The notes under the pieces are model-generated. The model ran no database searches, had not been told where the DNA came from, and saw nothing but the letters and a program-made list of their open reading frames with translations. Both the position numbers and the translations under genes were made by a program. DNA of 21,941 nt from Deinococcus alpinitundrae (GTDB lineage Bacteria > Deinococcota > Deinococci > Deinococcales > Deinococcaceae). How positions within the stretch are numbered: position 1 is the first letter of the stretch; each line of letters begins with the position of its first letter. The stretch lies in NCBI RefSeq assembly GCF_009982895.1, contig NZ_WXZL01000041.1, positions 1-21,941 of the forward strand. The letters run 5' to 3'. Shown piece by piece: positions 1 through 7,106 of this stretch.

Positions 1-734
1 ACCACCGACCTTCCCTGCCACCAGCCTTGCTGAAGCACCAATTGGCCGAGACGTAGCATCTCGCGTGGCGTCAGGTGCAGCGTCCCTGAGCCCCATACCT
101 GCCCCTGAAGGTCTGTTTCCCAGAGTCTCTTTGGAATCCCCAGCGGTGTGAGCAGCACCTCCTGTGCAAAATCATCCAGAGATTGTTTCACTGTATGAGC
201 CAGCAAGGCACCGAGAAGGTGTACCCCTGCATTGGAATAATGAAAGGCTTCGGCTGGTTTAGTTCGCAGCGTCTGCTCCAGAGTGAAACGTAACGGATCA
301 GAATTCAGGAACCAGGCATCGTCATAAACCGGGTCGGTGATCTCCGAAGGCAGGCCCGAAGTCATCGTCAGCAAGTGGCCGACCGTCACCTGCTGCCAGC
401 TCGGGTCACGGATCATGCTGGCGGCGTATGGCCAGTCTTGCAAAACAGGCTGATCCACCCTCAAGAGACCTCGGTGTACCGCCACGCCAGTCAGGAGCGA
501 AACGAGACTTTTCGTCACTGACTGGGTGTCCTGGGGTTCATTCATTTGAATACCGAAGTACCGCTCGAAGGTGATTTCACCGCGTTGAGCCACCAGCAGA
601 CTGGTCACACCCGGCAGACGTTCGGAAATCATGACCGCTGTCCGCTCAAGCCAGGCGAGCGCAGCTGGTTCTGGCAATGCAGGAGGCAGATCATGGACAC
701 TGAACATGGCATTCAGGGTATCTGATTTCGGCAT
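1..734 (-). CDS. Serine hydrolase of the beta-lactamase / class C-like family, 3' part outside window
   Basis: The reverse strand is open from the ATG at 734 to the window edge (about 244 residues), so the C-terminus is missing. It carries the two diagnostic motifs of penicillin-binding-protein-like serine hydrolases: S-V-T-K at about residues 72-75 (nucleophile Ser and Lys) and Y-S-N at about 166-168. The texts [12 protein letters not shown] and LLTPLGI are also typical of the family. No signal peptide is visible, which suggests a cytoplasmic esterase or amidohydrolase more than a secreted beta-lactamase; the substrate cannot be told. An alternative ATG lies at 707. I prefer 734 because a TACCCT hexamer (Deinococcus-like -10) sits 5 bases upstream, suggesting a leaderless transcript; no clear Shine-Dalgarno precedes either start. 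Confidence 0.85.
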   Translation of the reverse strand, partial: MPKSDTLNAMFSVHDLPPALPEPAALAWLERTAVMISERLPGVTSLLVAQRGEITFERYFGIQMNEPQDTQSVTKSLVSLLTGVAVHRGLLRVDQPVLQDWPYAASMIRDPSWQQVTVGHLLTMTSGLPSEITDPVYDDAWFLNSDPLRFTLEQTLRTKPAEAFHYSNAGVHLLGALLAHTVKQSLDDFAQEVLLTPLGIPKRLWETDLQGQVWGSGTLHLTPREMLRLGQLVLQQGWWQGRSV

Positions 735-1036
735 TTGGGAGGGTATAGACCGCTGTAGGCTCGGGGGATCGCGACAGGGTAAGTTGTCAAGGTATGGGGT
801 TAGGGTCACTACGCGGTCGTGAGACTGACAGACCGAGACGCTGTCCGGTATTCTGCCGGGCGTTCGGCTCAGCAGCCTGGATGATGGGCGTGTGCTGGTG
901 CGAGGGCGTGCTGAACGGGCGGCGTGCTGGCGGTCTGGGGTGACTGAGGAGACTGGGAAGGGGCCTGAATGGAGCACAGTAAAGTTCTACCGATCAGAGA
1001 ACGTCCATCCTTCGCGCACAACCCATGGAGACCTTG
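735..1036. other. Intergenic region between divergent genes
   Basis: No convincing gene is seen here. A TTGACA hexamer on the minus strand (785-790) could be a -35 element but is too far from the hydrolase start to pair with its -10. The stretch holds the upstream regions of the hydrolase (minus) and of the YdeI-like gene (plus). Confidence 0.5.
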
Positions 1037-1480
1037 ATGCCGACGTTTGAAACCACCCTCCTCTCCGCTAAGAAGACTGCGACTGGCATTGAAGTGCCGG
1101 CCGACGTGGTCACTGCGTTGGGCAGCAGCAAAAAGCCAGCCGTCACCGTCGTCCTGAACGGCCATCCTTACCGCAGCACCATTGCCGTGATGGGCGGACG
1201 GTTCATGCTCCCGGTCAGCGCCGAGCACCGCCAGGCTGCTGGCGTAGAAGCAGGTGACCGGGTCAGTGTTGCTTTAGAGCTCGACACGGCCCCACGTGAA
1301 GTTGTGGTGCCGGATGACCTCAAAGCGGCACTGGAGAACAACCCAGCCGCTGCCGAGCATTTCAGTCGACTCTCCTACAGCCAGCAGCGCCAGCATGTCC
1401 TGTCCGTCGAGGGCACGAAAAATCCCGAAACCCGGCAACGGCGCGTCACTAAGGCGATCGATGCGCTGACAGAAGCGTGA
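1037..1480 (+). CDS. YdeI/OmpD-associated family protein with DUF1905-type N-terminal domain
   Basis: A 147-residue protein. The N-terminal ~95 residues have the beta-rich DUF1905 look (MPTFETTLLSAKK, then GIEVPADVV, then a VTVVLNGHPYRSTI stretch). The last ~45 residues resemble the YdeI/OmdA helical tail (AAEHFSRLSYSQQRQHV, ending in a basic KNPETRQRRVTKAI segment). Related proteins are described as bacteriocin-protection or OmpD-associated; the biochemical role is unknown. An upstream in-frame ATG exists at 1025, but GGAG at 1027-1030 is well spaced for the ATG at 1037, so I use the latter. The next gene begins 4 bases after the stop, so the two are probably co-transcribed. Confidence 0.75.
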   Translation: MPTFETTLLSAKKTATGIEVPADVVTALGSSKKPAVTVVLNGHPYRSTIAVMGGRFMLPVSAEHRQAAGVEAGDRVSVALELDTAPREVVVPDDLKAALENNPAAAEHFSRLSYSQQRQHVLSVEGTKNPETRQRRVTKAIDALTEA

Positions 1481-1484
1481 GGGT

Positions 1485-1970
1485 GTGAATCCGTCACCCC
1501 CACAACTGACGCAGGACGGTTACCGACGCCTGGAGCGGCAACTCGAGCGTCAGCGCGTCCGCATGGATGAAGCGCGCGAGTACGTCCGCGACCAGATGGA
1601 AGCCAACGAAGCCGAAAACCTCGGACTGGTCGAAGCCCAGGAGCAACTGGCTGCACTTGAAACGCAGGTCGCCGAGCTCGAAGACCTGCTGGCCAATGCC
1701 CAGGTCATCACCCAGGACGCTTCCGAACAAGGCCGGGTCGTGCTGGGAAGTACCACCCTACTGACCGACCTGGCATCGGGGCGCACCTTGCGGGTGCGCT
1801 TGGTCTCGCCCCTTGAAGCTGGGGGCGTGATCGATGGCGTGACTCAGATCACCCAGGCCAGCCCGGTGGGTGCCCAGCTGGAAGGCCGCCAGTTGGGAGA
1901 CACCTTTCAGGTGCAGATTGGGGCCAGAATCATGCAGTATCAGGTCACCGAACTGGAGCTGAACCCATGA
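1485..1970 (+). CDS. GreA/GreB-family transcript cleavage factor-like protein
   Basis: A 161-residue protein starting at GTG. Residues ~8-75 form the long antiparallel coiled coil of GreA-type factors, opened by the typical LTQDGYRRLERQL text. Residues ~85-158 match the C-terminal FKBP-like domain that docks on RNA polymerase. GreA inserts its coiled-coil tip into the secondary channel and stimulates cleavage of backtracked RNA. The usual GreA tip (GDLxEN) is replaced here by an acidic EANEAEN, so the first catalytic Asp is not in its usual place; a Gfh1-like inhibitory or altered role is possible. Length is normal for the family. The gene follows the YdeI-like gene by 4 bases, and its stop overlaps the ATG of a micro-ORF. 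Confidence 0.82.
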   Translation: MNPSPPQLTQDGYRRLERQLERQRVRMDEAREYVRDQMEANEAENLGLVEAQEQLAALETQVAELEDLLANAQVITQDASEQGRVVLGSTTLLTDLASGRTLRVRLVSPLEAGGVIDGVTQITQASPVGAQLEGRQLGDTFQVQIGARIMQYQVTELELNP

Positions 1971-2023
1971 CCCAGCGCGCCGCCCTCTACTTCCGAGTCC
2001 GTACCGCCGAGCTCAAGCCATGA
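1967..2023 (+). pseudogene. 18-codon micro-ORF resembling the first residues of a serine recombinase
   Basis: The ATG overlaps the stop of the GreA-like gene (ATGA at 1967-1970). The 18-residue product contains RAALYFRVRTAE, close to the R-A-A-L-Y-x-R-V-S-T opening of resolvase/invertase serine recombinases, but the catalytic Ser position is Arg and the frame ends after 18 codons. It is best read as a recombinase N-terminal relict, or as a short coupling peptide. The resemblance is short and may be chance. Confidence 0.3.
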
Positions 2024-2124
2024 ACGGCGAGCTGATCCGCTGCTCCGTTTTCCTGTTGATGGTGGCGGCTGTCCTGTGGGCGGTCTGGGCGTTGATCCGC
2101 TTCATTATTGGATTGTTCAGCTGA
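2020..2124 (+). CDS. 34-residue single-pass membrane micro-protein
   Basis: A second ATGA overlap (2020-2023) couples this ORF to the preceding micro-ORF. The product begins MNGELIR and then has one hydrophobic segment of about 24 residues (VFLLMVAAVLWAVWAL, then IRFIIGLFS), long enough to span the membrane. No family is recognised. Supporting points are the coupled starts and the coherent transmembrane composition; the weakness is its small size. Confidence 0.45.
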   Translation: MNGELIRCSVFLLMVAAVLWAVWALIRFIIGLFS

Positions 2125-2200
2125 CCCACTCCACCGCGAGGGCCTAGGCCGCCGAGCAAGCTGCCGACTGAAGAACGCTGAGGAGAAAGAGGGAGAGGGT

Positions 2201-2704
2201 ATGAAACGAACGATGCTTCTGGCGGCGCTCCTTCTTCCCACAGCCGCAGCAAAATCGACGGCGATCCGCACACTGATGACCGGTAGCGGTGGACAAATAA
2301 AGCTGACCGCCGACATCTTTATGGTCATCAAGCGCACCAGCGCGGGCAATCCGTTGATGCTGGGTGTCGGGAACGCCAGTGGGAGTGGAAGCCGGATTAG
2401 TACGCTGAGCGTGTTTGCATTCAAGGAATACCTCACGCCGGATGAGCTCGACCTCTTCAGCAAGAACGTCGTCCGAGTGGCGCTGACATGCTTCAACTTG
2501 CTGCCTGAACGCAGTGCAGCGATCATCACCTGGCTGAACCAGCAGAACACTTCGATATTCAAAAAAGTCGCCACCGGGTTCGGGCCGATGACATTGATTT
2601 TCCAGCGTGACCTGCTCAGCGATGGACAGTTCTACACCTCCGTAGTCCTCACCCGCTCTGGGACTCCTGGTGTCGCCCCGTGGACCAATGACTGCACCCG
2701 TTGA
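2201..2704 (+). CDS. Small secreted protein of unknown function
   Basis: A 167-residue protein starting at an ATG with a purine-rich ribosome binding site (GGGAGAGGG, 2191-2199). The N-terminus is a standard signal peptide: KR, a leucine/alanine core (MLLAALLLP), and an Ala-X-Ala-type end (TAAA) with probable cleavage near residue 17. The mature part is a mixed alpha/beta sequence including SVFAFKEYLTPDELDLF and TLIFQRDLLSDGQFYTSVVL, with one Cys mid-protein and one near the C-terminus that could pair. I do not recognise a domain. An earlier in-frame start would add a charged stretch before the signal peptide, so I reject it. Confidence 0.7.
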   Translation: MKRTMLLAALLLPTAAAKSTAIRTLMTGSGGQIKLTADIFMVIKRTSAGNPLMLGVGNASGSGSRISTLSVFAFKEYLTPDELDLFSKNVVRVALTCFNLLPERSAAIITWLNQQNTSIFKKVATGFGPMTLIFQRDLLSDGQFYTSVVLTRSGTPGVAPWTNDCTR

Positions 2705-2840
2705 TCGACTCCGCCCCTTCGTCTCTACTCCATTCGGAAAACGTGTTGGGAACGGTGAGCTGGCGGAAGGGCGGCGTGCCGACGGCCTGGAATGATTGCG
2801 GCGTGCCACTCAAATACCACTCTGAAGGCGGAGAGCAAGC

Positions 2841-3260
2841 GTGAGCGAACAGCACCTGGTCCTTCCTGAAGCCACCCTCCAAGCCATCCTTGCCCTGCAA
2901 GAACAGCAGATCATCGTCAGCGACCGCGACGTCGGGGTCGTGGTCATCCAAGAGGGTGAGGCCATCACAAGGAGAGAAGCCAGTGAAATTTCTGCTCACG
3001 TCTGCTGGGATCAAAAACCCCAGCATCCACACCGCACTGGTCGACCTTCTGGGCAAACCCATCGCTGCGTCCAGCGCTCTGTGCATTCCCACAGCGATCT
3101 ACCCCTTCTCTGTGGGGCCTTCCATGGCCTACCGGTTCATCAACGGCACGACGGCCAATCCCATGTGCGAACTGGGCTGGAAGTCACTGGGCGTACTCGA
3201 ACTGACAGCGCTTCCCGGTATCAGCAAAGAGGTCTGGACCGCTGCGGTCCAGGAGACTGA
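2841..3260 (+). CDS. Doubtful ORF overlapping the peptidase E gene
   Basis: A GTG start follows a weak GGCGGAGAG purine run. The first ~45 residues (LVLPEATLQAILALQEQQ, then IIVSDRDVGVVVIQEGEAI) look like real protein. From about 2983 onward the ORF lies over the peptidase E gene in another frame and looks like a shadow (His, Gln and Ser rich). Either a short gene once ended near 2980 and lost its stop, or the whole ORF is spurious. Confidence 0.25.
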   Translation: MSEQHLVLPEATLQAILALQEQQIIVSDRDVGVVVIQEGEAITRREASEISAHVCWDQKPQHPHRTGRPSGQTHRCVQRSVHSHSDLPLLCGAFHGLPVHQRHDGQSHVRTGLEVTGRTRTDSASRYQQRGLDRCGPGD

Positions 3261-3549
3261 TGCCCTGCTGGTGTTTGGGGGCGACGTCGTGTACCTGAGC
3301 CGCTGGATGCAGGAATCGGGGCTGTCAGACCTGATGCCGTCTCTGCGCGAGACCGTTTACGTAGGAATCAGTGCCGGCAGTATGGTCACAGCCCCAGTGT
3401 TTGGCGAGACGTACGACGACCCGGAAACGAGCTTGAAGCCAAGTTGTCCCGTACTGAGGAATTTCAGATGTGGCGTGAGATTGGCGCAGGGGTGGCCTGA
3501 AGTTCAGGCCACCCCTGCTGTTCGTCTGCCAGCCGCAGGATTAACCTGA
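2983..3549 (+). pseudogene. Peptidase E-like (S51, class I glutamine amidotransferase fold) gene, 3' end lost
   Basis: The start is GTG at 2983, with AAGGAGA (2969-2975) correctly spaced. About 146 residues match the S51 peptidase E group: KFLLTSAGI at the N-terminus, ETDALLVFGGD, and the nucleophile elbow GISAGS with Ser at about residue 130. These enzymes cleave N-terminal Asp-X dipeptides in the cytoplasm using a Ser-His-acid arrangement. Homology stops after GETYDD (near 3420), before the expected PHLDH-type segment that supplies the catalytic His. The frame then runs through unrelated sequence and a hairpin to a stop at 3549. The product should therefore be inactive. The adjacent relict IS end is the likely cause. 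Confidence 0.72.
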
Positions 3550-3556
3550 CAGAACC
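3430..3556 (+). mobile_element. Relict 3' end of an IS6-family element
   Basis: In a frame different from peptidase E, about 20 codons (ELEAKLSRTEE, then FQMWREIGAGVA) end at a TGA that lies in the left arm of a hairpin (3487-3517). The hairpin core CCTGAAGTTCAGG is the same as at the transposase ends of the IS6 copies at 11770-11798, 6890-6912 and 21047-21069. About 40 bases on, the sequence ends in CAGAACC at 3556, matching the terminal repeat GGTTCTG of those copies. The rest of the element is gone. The left limit is approximate. Confidence 0.5.
3487..3517 (+). terminator. Strong hairpin at the relict IS end
   Basis: Perfect 13-bp arms, CAGGGGTGGCCTG (3487-3499) and CAGGCCACCCCTG (3505-3517), enclose AAGTT. 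There is no long T tract, but CTGTTCGTCT follows. It separates the broken peptidase gene from the recombinase. Confidence 0.6.
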
Positions 3557-3580
3557 AAGCTGAGTGCTCAACCACATCTT

Positions 3581-3608
3581 CTTATACCTAAGGGACTTTA
3601 GGTATAAG
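3581..3608. repeat. Perfect 11-6-11 bp palindrome, dif-like geometry, on the recombinase promoter
   Basis: Arms CTTATACCTAA (3581-3591) and TTAGGTATAAG (3598-3608) are exact inverted copies around GGGACT (3592-3597). The 28-bp total, 11-bp arms, 6-bp centre and inner TAA/TTA edges are the geometry of XerCD dif-type core sites. The right arm overlaps the -10 of the tyrosine recombinase that starts 10 bases later. It may be the recombination core site, an operator, or both. Confidence 0.7.
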
Positions 3609-3610
3609 AT
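3605..3610 (+). promoter_or_regulatory. -10 element TAAGAT for a leaderless integrase transcript
   Basis: TAAGAT fits the TANNNT form common in Deinococcus and ends 7 bases before the GTG at 3618, so transcription would begin at or next to the start codon. No Shine-Dalgarno is present, which agrees. Occupancy of the overlapping palindrome would block it. Confidence 0.5.
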
Positions 3611-3617
3611 AGCTGCT

Positions 3618-4610
3618 GTGACCCTGGATCACTACCGCGGCAACCTGCTGGCCCACAGCCGCACCTTCACCGGACTCCACGACGACGAACTGCGCCGGCG
3701 GGCCGTCAAAGCCGCCGGCGAAAAAGACAGCGCTGAACTTCAGGCCCTCACCGTCGCGTATCTGGTCCACGGTGGCGGTGCGGGCGTGCTGACCAGTCCA
3801 CGCACCATCGAAGCGTATCAACTCGGTGTGCGGCAATTCGTCGAGCACACCACCGAACAGGCCTGGAACCTGTTGCGGCCCGGACGGCACGACGCGCAGA
3901 GCTACGTCAACCAGATGCTGGCCGCCGGACGTCAGCCGGCCGGCGTCCAGCTCAAGGTTGCTGCCGCGAGCGCGCTCTACCGCGCCCTACGTTGGGCCGG
4001 CGCCACCGAAGCCGATCCGTTCCGCGACGTGCGGGTGCCCAAAGACCGCACCAGCGGTCTGGTCAAACGTCCGCCCTATACCGAAGACAACATCGCCGAC
4101 GTCCTCGAGCACTGTGACACCCAGATGCGCTTCCTGCTCTTCCTGACTGCCCACGCGGGTCTGCGCATCCGTGAAGCGCTCGATCTGGAGTGGAATGATC
4201 TCGACGAACAGAACCGCCGTGTCTTGGTACAAAGCGGCAAGGGTCGCAAGAGCCGGGTGGTGACGATGAGCACCAGTCTGGCCCGGGCCACCCGCGCCTA
4301 CCGGATGCAGTACGGTCTCGGCGGACCCAACCACACCGATGGCAAACGGGCGACGCCCAGCGAACGGGTCTTTCGCTTCAATACCTACATGGCCGCCAAG
4401 TACCATCTGGAGAAAGCCTTCAAACAAGCCGGGGTGCCGTTTCGAGGGTTTCACCCGGGGCGCAAATATGCCGGGACAAGGTTGCTCAGGCAGCTGAGGG
4501 ATTTTGCCCGAGTCGCCGCGCACCTGGGTCATGAGAGTGTAGATACCACCCGCAAGGGCTACGCCGAACTTCCAGCCGATGATCTCAAAGATGAACTTGC
4601 GGGGTGGTAA
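3618..4610 (+). CDS. Tyrosine recombinase / phage-type integrase
   Basis: A 330-residue protein, full length for the family. The N-terminal ~150 residues form a SAM-like core-binding domain (SPRTIEAYQLGVRQFVEH). The catalytic domain holds Arg183 in HAGLRIREAL, Lys208 in SGKGRK, His279 and Arg282 in FHPGRKY, His305 in LGHESVDTT and the nucleophile Tyr315 in GYAEL, so the active site is complete. It would cut and rejoin DNA through a 3'-phosphotyrosine. An upstream in-frame ATG at 3564 would place the -10 and the palindrome inside the coding sequence, so I choose GTG 3618. Position next to a symmetric site, on a replicon with par genes, suggests dimer resolution or integration. Confidence 0.9.
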   Translation: MTLDHYRGNLLAHSRTFTGLHDDELRRRAVKAAGEKDSAELQALTVAYLVHGGGAGVLTSPRTIEAYQLGVRQFVEHTTEQAWNLLRPGRHDAQSYVNQMLAAGRQPAGVQLKVAAASALYRALRWAGATEADPFRDVRVPKDRTSGLVKRPPYTEDNIADVLEHCDTQMRFLLFLTAHAGLRIREALDLEWNDLDEQNRRVLVQSGKGRKSRVVTMSTSLARATRAYRMQYGLGGPNHTDGKRATPSERVFRFNTYMAAKYHLEKAFKQAGVPFRGFHPGRKYAGTRLLRQLRDFARVAAHLGHESVDTTRKGYAELPADDLKDELAGW

Positions 4611-4645
4611 AGCTCCCTACACCCTTGAAGGGTCGGTCGTAAAGT

Positions 4646-5525
4646 CTAGAAGTTGGAGGACTGGCTATCCAAAGAGGGGCCTGAGTTTGGTCAGCAACAG
4701 AACGCAGGCAGCGACGAAATGGAAGCCGATCAAGGTTGAAGAGAGCCGTTCCAGATCCCGTCCCAATCGACGAAATCGTGAGAGCCAGGCGAACGAACGC
4801 TCGACCACCCAGCGTTTTGGAAGCAAGACGAATCCACGTGAAGCGTCCAGACGCTTCACGACGATCAACTCGATGTTGCTCTTGCGCGCGGCTTCAAGCG
4901 CGTGGTCGCCGGTGTCGCCTTGATCAGCAAACACGACCTCCAGCATCCCACCGGCGAGCTCCTGGGCGTTGTGGCACAACGCCTCCACCTGCGTCCGGTC
5001 CTGTTCATTGGCCGGCGACGTGGTCAAGGTCAACAGGTGACCGAGCGTATCGACCGCCAGATGGACCTTCGTGCCCTTGCCCTTCTTCGCGCCATCGAAC
5101 CCCGCGCGATGTCCACTCTCCGGCGTGCTTTGCAGTGTCCAGCTGTCGATGATGATGGCCGTGGGCTCCCCGCCACGCTGCTGCTGAACGCGGCTCAGCA
5201 GGCGCAAATCGTGTACGGCGTTCTCAAAGCACCCCGCTTCGAACCAGCGCTTCGCCTGGCTGCGGACCACCCCCGCCGGTGGCAGATCATGTGGGAGACG
5301 CCCATTGCGCCCCCGTCCGGCTCATCCATAACAGCGCATTCAGCACCTCCCGCAGCGGAAATTTCCGCTGCGGGGCACCCTCTGGAGTCAATGCCAGGTA
5401 CGGCAATAAAAAGTGGTACGTCTCGTCATCCACATCACTCGGGTACGCACGGCGATCCATCACTCCAGTTTGCTCGCAGCAAAATCATCCCGCCAAACTT
5501 CAAACCCGCGTCAACCAGCCTCTAG
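4646..5525 (-). mobile_element. IS5-family insertion sequence (inactive)
   Basis: The element carries one frameshifted transposase. CTAG stands at both outer edges (4646-4649 and 5522-5525), as expected for the 4-bp target duplication of the IS5 group. Inside these, the ends share only an imperfect inverted repeat (AAGTTGGAGGACTGG against AGGCTGGTTGACGCG), so the exact limits are tentative. It lies between the integrase and the 101-residue gene. Confidence 0.6.
4665..5460 (-). pseudogene. IS5-family DDE transposase, frameshifted
   Basis: Reading from ATG at 5460, 53 residues of a typical IS5 N-terminus ([17 protein letters not shown], then [13 protein letters not shown]) run to about 5302. 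The frame then shifts and continues from LPHDLPPA at 5297 to the stop at 4665. Family members usually have W-R-M-L-P here, so two bases appear to be lost near 5298-5301. The second part has the catalytic Asp in [10 protein letters not shown], the Asp of ADQGDTG (the family usually has DQGYTG) and the Glu in [14 protein letters not shown]. Unless programmed frameshifting occurs, for which I see no slippery run, the gene is dead. Confidence 0.82.
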
Positions 5526-5796
5526 AAGCAGCCGCGTAACGGCTCACATCTGAGATTGGTCCTCTCGGAGACTTCCAGCGCGCTGAGCCTCGTGCCTCGA
5601 GGTGGCCAGCTTGGGAGATCGAGCACGGCGGACCAGATCGAAATACTGCGGCCTGGTGCAGCTTTCCGAATTCAGGAGAGAAATCGGAGTGCTATAAGTG
5701 GTGCTGGCCAGCGTTTTGCTAAGTTGCGCCCGCGCCCTCACGGGTAGCGAAGTCAGACCGGCAGCTCTCCCGACAGGCCCCCCCCCATTCAGCGCC

Positions 5797-6102
5797 TCAA
5801 CCTCTGCGACCTTTTCGAATCTCTTGCAGCGTCTGTAGCCACTGGCCTCTGAACTCCGCATTCCGGAGCAGCCGGACCAGGGCCTCGAGCCCTTCTTCAG
5901 TGGTGATCTTGCGGACGCCCAGTTCCTCCTCAGCGACAACTTTCTGCCGGTTGAATTCCCGGAAGATGCTGTCGGGGACCCGCCCACCGAGCATACGCAC
6001 CGTCTCAGCAGGAGGGTGATTGGTTCTCTCCTGCCGCAGCTCAGCCGGCTCTTCTGCACCACCGCCCTCAGTCAGGGCCGCGAAGCGGTTCGGCCGGGTC
6101 AT
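5797..6102 (-). CDS. 101-residue protein, possible ribbon-helix-helix plasmid accessory protein
   Basis: A basic, Arg/Glu-rich protein starting MTRPNRFAAL. Its middle, GGRVPDSIFREFNRQKV, looks like a short strand followed by a helix, and TTEEGLEALVRLLRN forms a second helix, as in ribbon-helix-helix DNA-binding proteins. I know no exact family. Small proteins of this kind often accompany plasmid partition or antitoxin genes, but that is inference. Its ATG overlaps a stop (TCATG on the plus strand at 6099-6102) of a short upstream reading frame, suggesting it was the second gene of an operon. The 270 bases between its stop and the IS5 element hold nothing I can support. Confidence 0.5.
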   Translation of the reverse strand: MTRPNRFAALTEGGGAEEPAELRQERTNHPPAETVRMLGGRVPDSIFREFNRQKVVAEEELGVRKITTEEGLEALVRLLRNAEFRGQWLQTLQEIRKGRRG

Positions 6103-6280
6103 GCCTGCACCGAATGGTCCCCGGCGAGTTCAAGGAGTTCGCGCAGAACCGCTTCGTAGTCGAGCCAGGCCATCTTCCTGGCGCTCAGCCAACGCTTCTG
6201 GAGCCTCCTGTGGCCTTGACCGCCACCATCCGCGTCATGGCGCAAACGTGTTTCAGCAGATCAGCCATGTAGCGGCTCAT
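6099..6280 (-). pseudogene. Decayed small gene upstream of the 101-residue CDS
   Basis: Three pieces of plausible coding text lie in different frames: MSRYMADLLKHVCAMTRMV from ATG 6280, then PQEAPEALAERQED, then MAWLDYEAVLRELLELAG ending HSVQA at a stop (6099) that overlaps the next ATG. They could be one small gene with two frameshifts, or only the last 24 codons (ATG at 6173, with AGGA just upstream) could be translated. No family is recognised. Confidence 0.3.
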
Positions 6281-6529
6281 TCAAGTGCCTGAATAGAGCC
6301 AATTGGGTTTTCACCTCGCACACGGAGGCATGCGCGACGGGAGGAATCGCTGGAGCGCGCGGCTTCGATGTGCCAAGGTCCTTGCGGGGTTCTGGCAAGT
6401 TGTTGTCGACAGGGTGTAATCGAGGAGCATCGGGAGCAGGTGACCTTCCAGCTTCGCAGACCCCTGCTCAGGAAAAGTCGTCGGTCGTGAGCGGAAATCG
6501 TCGAGCGCGTAGAGCCGTGAAGGTTGGTG

Positions 6530-6569
6530 TCTTGGGCAGAGCAGCACCCATGAGGACGCTTGCCCGCTG
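6530..6569 (-). repeat. 40-bp mini-repeat inside IS6 copy D (site 2)
   Basis: It begins TCTTGGGCAG and ends TGCCCGCTG on the plus strand; GGGCA and TGCCC can pair. Copies C and E lack these 40 bases at the corresponding point. The length shifts the transposase frame. Confidence 0.65.
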
Positions 6570-6664
6570 ATTCTGGCGTGCAGGGCGAGAAATCCTTGGG
6601 TCCGCTCGACCTACCGGAAACCCAGTTGAACCCGTTCCTGACGTCGTGTGGGCCGATGAGATTG

Positions 6665-6703
6665 TCTTGGGCAGACCGGCGCCCGGATGGGGCCTGCCCG
6701 CTG
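6665..6703 (-). repeat. 39-bp mini-repeat inside IS6 copy D (site 1)
   Basis: It begins TCTTGGGCAGACC and ends GGGGCCTGCCCGCTG. It sits between the halves of the NxLIE / SHRPTR coding motif, which is uninterrupted in the copy at 11008-11846. Confidence 0.68.
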
Positions 6704-6889
6704 CTTCGATCAGGTGATTGCAGCGAACACACGAGATCACCTGTTGGTGATCAACGTCATCCAGCGTCGGAAGCTCACGGATGGCCGCCCCATCACTCGC
6801 CAGCTTGTCAGTGCAGACTGTGTCTGGAACGTCGTATTCACCCAACCGGTTCTGGCAACTTAAACACGAGCAGGCCAAATCTCCCCAGC

Positions 6890-6912
6890 GGCGGTCTGAA
6901 CTTCAGACCGCC
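6890..6912. terminator. Hairpin holding the transposase stop codon, copy E
   Basis: GGCGGTCTGAA (6890-6900) and TTCAGACCGCC (6902-6912) are exact inverted arms around one base. The minus-strand transposase frame stops at the TGA inside it (6903-6905). Confidence 0.55.
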
Positions 6913-7106
6913 GCACCAACGGCGTGCTGCCAGGCCAGGTGGGCCTTGGACTGAGTCCTTCTTCGATTGAGCGCCGGGACAGTGGTACGGGTGTGCTGAT
7001 GGAGATTCGAAACGCGGGCATGCAGGGCTAGAAATTCCTGCGCTCGTCGCGGTTTCTTGAAGCCCAGCTGACTTCGTTCCTGTTCACGGGTCGGGCGATG
7101 CGACTG

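Larger units (their letters stand above)
6388..6847 (-). mobile_element. IS6-family element fragment (copy D), 3' half of the transposase only
   Basis: The outer end at 6388 is GGTTCTGGCAAGTTGTTG, identical to both ends of the copy at 11008-11846. Minus-strand coding text RLGEYDVPDTVCTDKL, then GAAIRELPTLDDVDHQQVIS, is the middle of an IS6 transposase with the second catalytic Asp (CTDK). The element breaks off at 6847, where copy E starts with its own GGTTCTGG; the missing 5' half is not on the far side of copy E. Two mini-repeats interrupt the gene (6530-6569 and 6665-6703). The terminator hairpin seen in the other copies is deleted here. Confidence 0.75.

Noticed and set aside
2144..2809. 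221-codon minus-strand ORF opposite the secreted protein gene
   Set aside because: It is antisense to a gene with a good signal peptide and ribosome binding site, and its composition is that of a shadow frame.
4665..5460. Programmed frameshifting in the IS5-family transposase
   Set aside because: There is no A6G-like slippery run at the shift; a two-base deletion at a conserved W-R-M-L-P position explains it.
5544..6062. 172-codon minus-strand ORF
   Set aside because: It overlaps the more protein-like 101-residue frame and has Ser/Arg-rich shadow composition.
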